Below, piece by piece: positions 1-5,744 of a DNA stretch of 6,412 bases. A program made the position numbers and the translations under genes. A model generated the notes under the pieces. It did no database searches, was not told the origin of the DNA, and saw only the letters and a program-made list of their open reading frames with translations. This stretch comes from Candidatus Altarchaeales archaeon (GTDB lineage: Archaea > Altiarchaeota > Altiarchaeia > IMC4 > SCGC-AAA252-I15): NCBI GenBank assembly GCA_014729705.1, contig WJJK01000378.1, positions 1-6,412 on the forward strand, given 5' to 3'. The first letter of the stretch is position 1, and each line of letters opens with the position of its first letter.

Positions 1-36
1 TCCGAAGGCAGTGCCTTTCCGTGGCGAACTACGCAT
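1..36 (-). CDS. possible 5' end of a leftward gene, cut by window edge
   Basis: Reading leftward from an ATG at 36, twelve codons stay open to the window edge (MRSSPRKGTAFG). A GGAGGT sequence directly abuts the ATG, which is unusually close for a ribosome site, so the true start could differ. The AT-rich stretch at about 54-66 could supply a TATA-like element on this strand too. I do not recognise the product and the fragment is too short to classify. It is listed because the arrangement (divergent from queD across 52 bp) resembles the other divergent pairs in the window. Confidence 0.25.
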   Translation of the reverse strand, partial: MRSSPRKGTAFG

Positions 37-55
37 ACCTCCACTTTAATCAGAG

Positions 56-63
56 TATTTATT
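56..63 (+). promoter_or_regulatory. TATA-like box of the queD operon
   Basis: TATTTATT lies in an AT-rich run upstream of queD. Its centre is about 29 bases before the ATG at 89, so an archaeal transcription start about 26 bases downstream would fall just before the start codon, giving a nearly leaderless mRNA. A GAAGGGG at 68-74 is the only purine-rich alternative and sits far (14 bases) from the ATG. The assignment is inferred from spacing and composition only. Confidence 0.4.
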
Positions 64-88
64 TTTTGAAGGGGTTATTAAGTTAACC

Positions 89-427
89 ATGAAGGTTGGA
101 CGGGTTTTTTATTTCGACGCAAGCCACCACCTCCCAAATTATCAGGGAGCATGTGAAAGGGTGCATGGACACACCTACCGGCTTGAGGTGGTGGTGGAAG
201 ACGACGTAGGTCAAGACGGGATGGTTCTTGATTTCGGCAGACTAAAGCAGGTTGTGGTTGAGGGTGTTTTGGAGGAGCTTGATCACTGCGACCTGAATCA
301 GGTGTTGGATAATCCAACTGCCGAAAACATCGTTGAATGGATTTGGAGCAGGCTCTGCGGCCAACTAAATCTAGATTCAATAACGCTTTGGGAGGGTAGA
401 GGCAAGTGGGTTCGGAGAAAGCGGTAG
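89..427 (+). CDS. queD: 6-carboxy-5,6,7,8-tetrahydropterin synthase (QueD/PTPS family)
   Basis: This is the second step of preQ0 synthesis: conversion of a dihydroneopterin phosphate to 6-carboxytetrahydropterin, a cytosolic zinc enzyme. At 112 residues it is near the short end for the family (about 120). Visible motifs are the zinc histidine in FDASHHL (H13), the QueD signature C-x3-HGH (C22 with H26 and H28, so a QueD-type catalytic cysteine and not the PTPS-III form), DFG at 49-50 with VLDFGRLK, LDHCDLN with catalytic D65/H66, PTAEN at 76-80, and E102, which should anchor the pterin ring. The ATG fits the family N-terminus. The gene ends 22 bases inside queC and probably opens a queD-queC-queE-mptA transcript. 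Because C22 is present, the QueD role is favoured over sepiapterin or folate-type PTPS roles. Confidence 0.93.
   Translation: MKVGRVFYFDASHHLPNYQGACERVHGHTYRLEVVVEDDVGQDGMVLDFGRLKQVVVEGVLEELDHCDLNQVLDNPTAENIVEWIWSRLCGQLNLDSITLWEGRGKWVRRKR
390..396 (+). promoter_or_regulatory. ribosome binding site of queC, inside queD
   Basis: GGGAGGG lies nine bases before the GTG at 406 and inside the 3' part of queD. It supports this GTG as the queC start even though that creates a 22-base overlap with queD, and it suggests translational coupling of the two genes. Confidence 0.65.
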
Positions 428-1092
428 TCCTTCTCTCAGGAGGCCTTGATTCAGCGGTCACAGCCTACCAAGCTAAATCAGAGGTTGATTTGGTTTACCC
501 CTTAACGGTTTGTTACGGTCAAAGGCACAGCAGGGAGATTGATTGCGCCCGAAAGATAGCTGAAAAACTCAAAACACAACCCCCCCGGATAATAGAAATC
601 GACCCGGCGTTGTTAGCCTCATCCTCACTCACAGATAAATCAAGGAAAATGCCCGTCGACCGCACGCAAGATGAGATAGGCGAAGGGGGGATTCCAAATA
701 CGTATGTCCCTGCGAGAAACGCGGTAATGCTTGTGCTTGCATTATCCTACGCCGAATCCATCGGCGCCAGGGAGGTTTACATCGGGGCCCATACCCTTGA
801 CTACTCAGGATACCCCGACTGCCGGCCTGAATTCATTGAAGCCTTCCAGAGGATGGCTGATCTGGCAACCAAAGCGGGGGTTGAGGGAAACCCCATAACA
901 ATTCGGGCGCCGCTTATCAATATGGATAAAACCCAGATTATCTCTTTTGGGGCTTCCTTGGGTGTGCCGTTTGAGCTCACAACAAGCTGTTACTTCGGAG
1001 CTCGGAAGGCTTGCGGCAGATGCGACAGCTGCAGACTTCGTTTAAAGGGTTTTAGGGGCGCGGGATTGGTTGATCCGGTGGAATACGAGTGA
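406..1092 (+). CDS. queC: 7-cyano-7-deazaguanine (preQ0) synthase QueC
   Basis: QueC converts 7-carboxy-7-deazaguanine to preQ0 using ATP and ammonia; in archaea preQ0 is inserted into tRNA position 15 on the way to archaeosine. The 228-residue protein is normal length. The PP-loop ATP pyrophosphatase motif SGGLDS is at residues 11-16, CYGQRH at 36-41, YVPARN at 100-105, the family signature DYSGYPDCR at 132-140, and a C-terminal zinc site of C195, C203, C206 and C209 (C-x7-CGRC-x2-C). All expected motifs are intact. The GTG start has a good ribosome site and gives an N-terminus only ten residues before the PP-loop, as usual. The stop overlaps the queE start by four bases (GTGA), indicating one operon. 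Confidence 0.97.
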   Translation: MGSEKAVVLLSGGLDSAVTAYQAKSEVDLVYPLTVCYGQRHSREIDCARKIAEKLKTQPPRIIEIDPALLASSSLTDKSRKMPVDRTQDEIGEGGIPNTYVPARNAVMLVLALSYAESIGAREVYIGAHTLDYSGYPDCRPEFIEAFQRMADLATKAGVEGNPITIRAPLINMDKTQIISFGASLGVPFELTTSCYFGARKACGRCDSCRLRLKGFRGAGLVDPVEYE

Positions 1093-1706
1093 AAAAAAAT
1101 AGGATGAGAGTTTCCGAGGTTTTCACAAGCATACAGGGTGAGGGCAGATACATTGGGTTGCCTCAGGTTTTCATCCGCCTCGCCGGATGCAATCTAAGGT
1201 GCAGTTGGTGTGATACTCGATATGCCTGGGAGGGGGGAAGGGAGTATCCAATGCAAAAAATCATTGATTACATAGAAAAAACAGGGCTTAAAAGCGTCTG
1301 CATAACCGGCGGCGAACCCATGCTACAGATTAAGGGGCTTAGGATCCTTGTTGAGAGGCTTAAAAGTCGAATGAATTTCGTGTTGCTTGAAACAAACGGC
1401 ACTAAATACGATGAGGCTGTTTTCTCAAAGGTTGACTGCGTAAGCTGCGACATAAAACCCCCCTCCTCCGAGGAGAAAAGCGATTTAGAGGTAGCTGAGA
1501 AACTCAAAGACAAGGACCAGATTAAAATAGTTATATCCACTGAAGACGATTACTATTTCGCAAAACAATTTACTTGTTTTGAGGCGGAGGTTTTCCTGCA
1601 ACCCACCCACCCTATGAAGGCGGGGTGGGTTGTGGATCAGGTGATTGAGGATAAACTGGATTTCCGGATCCTGCCTCAGCTTCATAAACTACTTAAGTTA
1701 AGGTGA
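1089..1706 (+). CDS. queE: 7-carboxy-7-deazaguanine synthase QueE (radical SAM)
   Basis: QueE is a radical SAM enzyme that contracts the ring of 6-carboxytetrahydropterin to 7-carboxy-7-deazaguanine, using SAM, a [4Fe-4S] cluster and Mg2+. In this 205-residue protein the N-terminal signature SIQGEG is at 14-19, the cluster motif C-x3-C-x2-C at C34, C38 and C41 with D42-T43 following, TGGEP (SAM binding) at 73-77, LLETNGT at 99-105, DIKPP at 121-125 and LQPTHP near the C-terminus. The GTG at 1089 overlaps the queC stop and has a weak GGTGG at 1077-1081. An internal ATG at 1104 would still keep every motif but has no clear ribosome site. Its stop codon is embedded in the ribosome site of mptA. 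The family assignment is secure; the exact start is less so. Confidence 0.96.
   Translation: MKKNRMRVSEVFTSIQGEGRYIGLPQVFIRLAGCNLRCSWCDTRYAWEGGREYPMQKIIDYIEKTGLKSVCITGGEPMLQIKGLRILVERLKSRMNFVLLETNGTKYDEAVFSKVDCVSCDIKPPSSEEKSDLEVAEKLKDKDQIKIVISTEDDYYFAKQFTCFEAEVFLQPTHPMKAGWVVDQVIEDKLDFRILPQLHKLLKLR
1700..1706 (+). promoter_or_regulatory. ribosome binding site of mptA overlapping queE stop
   Basis: AAGGTGA includes the TGA stop of queE and sits seven bases before a TTG at 1714. It is the best match to an archaeal Shine-Dalgarno in the window and supports TTG as the mptA start and coupling of the two genes. Confidence 0.7.
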
Positions 1707-1713
1707 ACATACT

Positions 1714-2511
1714 TTGGAGACCCAGGATCAGAGGCCGGCGAAACTGCATAAACTGGATAAAGTAGGCGTATCCAACCTGAAAACCCTTGTTGAAACCAGA
1801 TACAAAGGCAGGATGTATCGTTTCATACCTAGCATCGACTTAACAATCGACTTATCGGGAGAGAGGAAGGGGATACACATGAGCCGCCTGGTTGAGGCCA
1901 TCGCCGAATCCATTGAAGAGACTATTACGGCGAAGACTCAGGAGGAGAACGCAAGCCTTGAGCATCTGGGAAAAAAGGTGTTGGCTGGATTATCCCAAAG
2001 ACACCCCTTCCTTAAAGGCCAGATAAGCTTTAAAGCGGATTTGGTGGTTAAGAAAAAAACCCCTGCTACACGGAAAAACACCTTTGAAAACCACGAAATA
2101 ATGGTTCAAGTACTTTATTTTAGGGGGGGTTTCCGGAAAAAACTATCCTGTGAAGTATACGGGAACACCGTCTGCCCCCACAGCATGCAGCATACGGGGA
2201 AACCGCATATACAACGCGCTAAAGCCACGCTCACAATAGAGACCGATTATGAGAGGGAAATAGATCTTGAGGATATGGTGGATTGCGTGGAGGAATCCTT
2301 CTCCAGCCCCGTCTACACCCTCCTTAAAACCGAGGATGAGGCGTGGGTCGTCAACCGGATGCATGAAAACCCGCTTTTCGTCGAGGATGTGTGCAGAAAC
2401 ATCATATCCGGGGCCCAGAGGTTCAGTGACTCAAGGATTAAAGTCAAGGTAGTCTCCGAGGAAAGCATCCACAGACACGATGTCGTGGCGGAAGCGGAAT
2501 CCAGCACTTAA
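1714..2511 (+). CDS. mptA: GTP cyclohydrolase MptA (type IV; FolE2-like)
   Basis: MptA-type enzymes open GTP with a catalytic metal (Fe2+ in the studied archaeal enzyme) to give 7,8-dihydroneopterin 2',3'-cyclic phosphate, the first step toward methanopterin and, in archaea, the pterin supply for preQ0. The 265-residue protein carries the family hallmarks: KVGVSNLKTLV near residues 16-26, IDLTIDL followed by RKGIHMSR at 51-58, VCPHSMQ with the likely metal cysteine C154, PHIQRAKATLTIE with H165, TEDEAWVVNRMHENPLFVED at 207-226, and the C-terminal SIHRHDVVAEAE with H253. TTG is the start, set by a strong ribosome site. Position directly after queD-queC-queE argues for a role in archaeosine synthesis; a shared role in methanopterin synthesis is equally possible. 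The last codons lie within a 44-bp tandem duplication. Classical FolE2 making dihydroneopterin triphosphate is the alternative. Confidence 0.92.
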   Translation: METQDQRPAKLHKLDKVGVSNLKTLVETRYKGRMYRFIPSIDLTIDLSGERKGIHMSRLVEAIAESIEETITAKTQEENASLEHLGKKVLAGLSQRHPFLKGQISFKADLVVKKKTPATRKNTFENHEIMVQVLYFRGGFRKKLSCEVYGNTVCPHSMQHTGKPHIQRAKATLTIETDYEREIDLEDMVDCVEESFSSPVYTLLKTEDEAWVVNRMHENPLFVEDVCRNIISGAQRFSDSRIKVKVVSEESIHRHDVVAEAESST

Positions 2512-2585
2512 TATATCCATAAAATAATTAATAATAATTAAAATCCAGCACTTAATATATCCATAAAATAATTAATAATAATTAA
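2498..2585 (+). repeat. perfect 44-bp tandem duplication at the mptA 3' end
   Basis: Copy 1 (2498-2541) and copy 2 (2542-2585) are identical, base for base. The unit begins AATCCAGCACTTAATATATC and ends in an AT-only stretch (AATAATTAATAATAATTAA). Copy 1 contains the last codons and TAA stop of mptA; copy 2 repeats that coding tail out of context and forms most of the 84-bp spacer to the next gene. Identity suggests a recent duplication or an assembly artefact. Two copies without spacers rule out a CRISPR array. Confidence 0.95.
2552..2559 (+). promoter_or_regulatory. candidate TATA-like box for the RibD-like gene
   Basis: TTAATATA in the second copy of the duplication lies 40-46 bases before the possible starts of the downstream gene. 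It would place transcription initiation near 2582 and leave a short leader containing GGTGG. The same octamer occurs in copy 1 (2508-2515), so the duplication may have doubled a promoter element. The AT-rich stretch at about 2565-2577 is an alternative that would give a leaderless start at 2596. Confidence 0.35.
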
Positions 2586-2595
2586 TATTCTATCG

Positions 2596-3225
2596 GTGGT
2601 TGTGTTGATCAAACAAGACGTGGTATTGAATGTATCCTCAAGCTTAAACGGCTACTTTGACCCGGAACTGGATTTATTTAGAAACAGCCTGAACCTTGAT
2701 AGGGTGCATCAGCTTAGAATTAATTCGGATATTATCCTAACCTCATCCAAACACGTGCGCCTAAACGACCCCCTCTTTAAGGCTTCTGCGCGCGACTTCA
2801 CTGCCAGGATAGTCATAGTGGATCCCCAGGCGGAAACCCCTCCGGCGTCCAAGGTCTTTAAAACCTGCGGCAAGGTGACGGTTGCCGTATCCAAGCAAGC
2901 ACCCCAATCGAGGCTGGATAAGTTGATGGACTCCTGCGACGTTGAGATACTGCCTTTTGGGGATTTAACCGTCAACCTTGAGGGGTTGCTTTTGGATCTG
3001 GCTAAAAGAGGAAAAAACCGGGTTCTGGTTGAAGCGTGTGCCCAGCTTTCAAGCAGGCTTTTAAACAAGAAGTTGGTGGATGAATTGTTTCACGCCGTAT
3101 TTCCGACAATAATATCGACGGGTTACCCGGTTTTCGCAGACATCGAAGACGCAGTAGGCTTTGAGCTTAGGGGGATAACCCAGTTCGGAGACATACTGGT
3201 AAACCACTACCATGTGAAGCCTTGA
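2596..3225 (+). CDS. divergent RibD C-terminal-domain (reductase-like) protein
   Basis: The 209-residue length and motif order fit the RibD_C family, whose archaeal members (ArfC) reduce 2,5-diamino-6-ribosylamino-pyrimidinone 5'-phosphate with NADPH in riboflavin/F420 synthesis. Landmarks: VVLNVSSSLNG at 9-19 (family: a strand then MSLDG), VHQLR at 37-41, NDP at 57-59, RIVIVD at 71-76, LVEACAQL at 144-151, and LVDELF at 160-165. The glycine-rich cofactor elements are altered: the VGxGT position reads LTSSKHV (48-54), EGGG reads EACA (146-149), and the final FGG reads IST (173-175). The fold therefore seems kept while NADPH binding is doubtful, so ArfC activity should not be assumed. Start choice is open: GTG 2596, GTG 2602 or TTG 2605; GGTGG at 2595-2599 and the family N-terminus favour 2602/2605. 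It follows mptA by 84 bp and overlaps the opposing DUF401 gene by 19 bp. Confidence 0.8.
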   Translation: MVVLIKQDVVLNVSSSLNGYFDPELDLFRNSLNLDRVHQLRINSDIILTSSKHVRLNDPLFKASARDFTARIVIVDPQAETPPASKVFKTCGKVTVAVSKQAPQSRLDKLMDSCDVEILPFGDLTVNLEGLLLDLAKRGKNRVLVEACAQLSSRLLNKKLVDELFHAVFPTIISTGYPVFADIEDAVGFELRGITQFGDILVNHYHVKP

Positions 3226-4421
3226 AAAGGGTATCCTACTAGGTACATCACAATTAATGATAACGCCATGGCTGAAACCAGTTGAAGTATTTTTTTATAT
3301 GTTTCAACCCAGTCCGCGGAGAAATACTGTCTAGTTAAAACCAGACACAAGTGGACTGGCGACAAAAGTATGCCTAAGTATGCCCCAATATAGGCTATCA
3401 TAAGCAGGGAGGCATTTATTTGGGGTGTTTTGATCAGGGGAAGCAGGAAGGGGAATGTGGTCCCAACGGATGCCACAGTCAATCCGGTCAGAAGGCTTAC
3501 TAAGAAGGGTATGCAAAAGACTATTACTTCCACAGGTACTTGGGCGTTTACTAGGAGTGTCGGCAGACCCTCGACGGAGTCAGTTGACTTAATCATGGTT
3601 TTAAAACCCATAACCCCCCACACCAATATCAATAGAGCCAGGGGGCGTGTTTTGTTAAAGCAAAAACTGAATTCACTCCAACCTACTTTATAGATGAAAA
3701 CAACCAAGGCAAGTGTGAAAATCAATACTGCAGCCAGGTTAAGTTTAAAAACCAGGTGCATGATTATTATGGCGGCAACCGGCCAAACAGCCTCCAATAA
3801 TCTCCTTATCTTAAGGGTTCTGACTGTTTTCTTTTGGGGAAATCTTGTGAGCAATAAGGCTCCGAAAAGTATCGCAAACAAGGTGTAGGGAAAAGTCAAA
3901 TACACTATATTCCATACCTGTGTCTCAAATAATGCTGCGGAGAGGATTATGGCGGGGTAAAGAGGCCAACTGTATTCCCAGATATGCCTAAACCAATAGT
4001 TTAATACTGTCTTGTATTCCGCAGATACTTCCAATCCACGTGACATGCTTTCGACGAACGGCGCGGACACAAGCGCTCCTCCAGGCATGGGAAGCAGGCC
4101 GATGAAGGCTGGGACTGCGGCAAGGGAGAATCGTCGATCCCCAAAAATTGAGTCTACTTCGGATACCAGTAAATCCAGTTTCTCAAGGCGGTTTAGAATC
4201 GCTCCAAGAAGGCTTACGCCTAACACAATCCAATAAAGCTTAATCGTCTGGAATTCTATGGCTGATGCTGCGATGATCTTTACGGATTCGGCGGGGTTTA
4301 GATTGAATAGAAGCCCTAAAAGCAGGCTCCCTAAAAGGAGGGTGCCGCCTACATTAAGCCGGGCTTTGATGCATATTATTAGGAAAACAAGTACTGAAGA
4401 CAATTTAATTAAGGTGAGCAT
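3207..4421 (-). CDS. DUF401 family integral membrane protein, transporter-like
   Basis: The 404-residue polytopic membrane protein is hydrophobic over most of its length, with roughly ten to eleven likely helices. It matches, from memory, the DUF401 family of archaeal and bacterial membrane proteins of unknown function, related in general shape to ion-transporter superfamily proteins. Signature stretches are GLLPMPGGALVSAPFVE (108-124), the polar/aromatic NYWFRHIWEYSWPLYP (141-156), GLTVASVGTTFPFLLPLI (313-330) and LSPVHLCLVLT (353-363). The two GG/SP-containing loops in opposite halves resemble the paired re-entrant loops of ion transporters, which is an inference. ATG at 4421 has no clear ribosome site; a TATA-like sequence 24-31 bases upstream suggests a leaderless mRNA. 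Its end overlaps the RibD-like gene by 19 bp tail to tail, and it is divergent from hps-rraA. Substrate unknown. Confidence 0.9.
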   Translation of the reverse strand: MLTLIKLSSVLVFLIICIKARLNVGGTLLLGSLLLGLLFNLNPAESVKIIAASAIEFQTIKLYWIVLGVSLLGAILNRLEKLDLLVSEVDSIFGDRRFSLAAVPAFIGLLPMPGGALVSAPFVESMSRGLEVSAEYKTVLNYWFRHIWEYSWPLYPAIILSAALFETQVWNIVYLTFPYTLFAILFGALLLTRFPQKKTVRTLKIRRLLEAVWPVAAIIIMHLVFKLNLAAVLIFTLALVVFIYKVGWSEFSFCFNKTRPLALLILVWGVMGFKTMIKSTDSVEGLPTLLVNAQVPVEVIVFCIPFLVSLLTGLTVASVGTTFPFLLPLIKTPQINASLLMIAYIGAYLGILLSPVHLCLVLTRQYFSADWVETYKKILQLVSAMALSLIVMYLVGYPFQGFTW

Positions 4422-4462
4422 AACGCCATTATTATTGCATTAAAACTATAAAAGATGAGGTT
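4422..4462. promoter_or_regulatory. 41-bp divergent promoter region (DUF401 / hps-rraA)
   Basis: Only 41 bases separate the two start codons. On the minus strand TTTTATAG (4445-4452) is centred about 27 bases from the DUF401 ATG, right for a leaderless transcript. On the plus strand TTATTATT (4430-4437) is about 29 bases before the hps ATG, and GAGGTT (4457-4462) abuts that ATG. The two core promoters must interleave, so mutual interference or co-regulation is plausible. Evidence is spacing and composition only. Confidence 0.45.
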
Positions 4463-5743
4463 ATGGATGTTAAGATTCAGCTTGCCCTGGATTTCGTGGA
4501 CCTTGACCGAGCGATTAAATGCTTGGATGAAGCCTTTGAATACGTGGACTTCATTGAAGCCGGCACGCCCCTCATCAAGTCGGAGGGTTTAGAGTGCGTA
4601 AGGCAGCTTAAAAGACGAAGCCGCGGTAAGCCGGTTGTCGCGGACATGAAGATCATGGATGCGGGGCGCATAGAGGTTGAGGCTGCATCGAAGGCGGGCG
4701 CAGACTACGTGGACGTGTGTGCTCAAGCAGGCGATGAGACTGTAATCGAGTGCGTGGACTCCGCCTTGAATGTAGGCGCCAAGGTAGTCGCAGACTTGAT
4801 TGGGGTTCCGAATCCCCTAGTCCGGGCTGAGAGGATGCAGCAGTTGGGGGTTGAAGTCGTCACATTCCATCAGGGAATAGACAGGCAGATGAAGGGGGCC
4901 TCCTCCTTCAAGCATGTTATGGCGGCAAGCCAGAGATTGTCGATCCCCCTGGGTTGTGCGGGAGGCTTAACCAGTGAATCTGCGGTAGATGCCGTCTCCG
5001 CAGGCGCATCCATCATAGTGGTAGGCGGGGCGATAACGAAAGCCGAGTACCCGGGGGAGGCCGCAAAAAAAATTAGGCAAGCTGTCGACTCTATGAAGAA
5101 AATACCTACTAAACACTTTACACGCACCAAAGAACTTTATAGTCTATTAGCGGGTGTCTCCTGCGCCAACCTATCGGATGCCCAGCACCGAAGGGGTGTT
5201 TTAGCAGGCATTACGCCCTTATGCGGGGATTTCAGGTTTGCAGGCCCCGCCGTAACGGTTCGCACCTACCCCGGAGACTGGGCGAAACCCGTTGAAGCAG
5301 TTGATGTCGCCTCCCAGGGAGACGTACTCGTGATAACACAAGGGGGGGTCCCACCCGCATGCTGGGGGGAGCTTGCAACCGAGAGCGCTCAAAGAAAAAA
5401 GCTTTCCGCAGTAGTAGTGGACGGCGCAGTCAGGGACGCTAAAGAAATAATTAAGATGGGGTTCCCCGTCTACGCTAAACACGTTTGCCCGAATGCGGGG
5501 GAGCCGAAGGGCTTCGGGGAGATAAACGTGCCCCTAAACATAGGGGGTGTGACCATCAAGCCAGGGGATATCGTTGTGGGGGATGCAGACGGCGTCGTCG
5601 TCGTCCCCCAAGGCAAGGCTGTTGAAATAGCTAATAGGGCTCACGACGTATTGGAGCGGGAGAACCGCATAAGAGAGGAGATAAAAGAAAACAGCAGCCT
5701 CTCTAAGGTGACCCACCTGATTAAATGGGAGAAAACAAACTAA
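4463..5743 (+). CDS. hps: 3-hexulose-6-phosphate synthase fused to RraA-like domain
   Basis: This 426-residue protein has two domains. Residues 1-210 are an OMP-decarboxylase-superfamily TIM barrel of the hexulose-6-phosphate synthase type: IQLALDFVDL at 5-14, EAGTPLI with E32, the metal and catalytic motif D61-M-K63-I-M-D66, H136 in the FHQGID strand, CAGG at 165-168 and the phosphate-binding VVGGAIT at 186-192. HPS joins formaldehyde and ribulose 5-phosphate reversibly; in archaea it often runs backward to make ribulose 5-phosphate. Residues about 218-426 are RraA-like: WGELATESA at 301-309, VDGAVRDAKEI (319-329, with R324-D325 and E328) and GDIVVGDADGVVVVP (368-382). RraA relatives include metal-dependent pyruvate aldolases and the E. 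coli RNase E inhibitor. HPS-RraA fusions are known in archaea, but the RraA half has no settled role. No phosphohexuloisomerase gene is in the window. The ATG matches the family N-terminus and has GAGG two bases upstream. Confidence 0.92.
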   Translation: MDVKIQLALDFVDLDRAIKCLDEAFEYVDFIEAGTPLIKSEGLECVRQLKRRSRGKPVVADMKIMDAGRIEVEAASKAGADYVDVCAQAGDETVIECVDSALNVGAKVVADLIGVPNPLVRAERMQQLGVEVVTFHQGIDRQMKGASSFKHVMAASQRLSIPLGCAGGLTSESAVDAVSAGASIIVVGGAITKAEYPGEAAKKIRQAVDSMKKIPTKHFTRTKELYSLLAGVSCANLSDAQHRRGVLAGITPLCGDFRFAGPAVTVRTYPGDWAKPVEAVDVASQGDVLVITQGGVPPACWGELATESAQRKKLSAVVVDGAVRDAKEIIKMGFPVYAKHVCPNAGEPKGFGEINVPLNIGGVTIKPGDIVVGDADGVVVVPQGKAVEIANRAHDVLERENRIREEIKENSSLSKVTHLIKWEKTN

Positions 5744-5744
5744 A

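Noticed and set aside
1..55. Fragment of a tRNA or rRNA gene
   Set aside because: Moderate GC but no TPsiC-like, anticodon-stem or conserved rRNA segment could be matched by eye.
78..461. A 127-residue open frame on the minus strand over queD
   Set aside because: Proline- and arginine-rich composition typical of an antisense shadow; it covers queD and the queC start, whose motifs are intact.
2498..2585. CRISPR-like repeat
   Set aside because: Only two directly abutting copies with no spacer, and the unit contains coding sequence of mptA.
3430..4443. Several 60-90 residue plus-strand frames within the DUF401 gene
   Set aside because: They lie antisense to a 404-residue membrane protein with recognisable family motifs and show no domain of their own.
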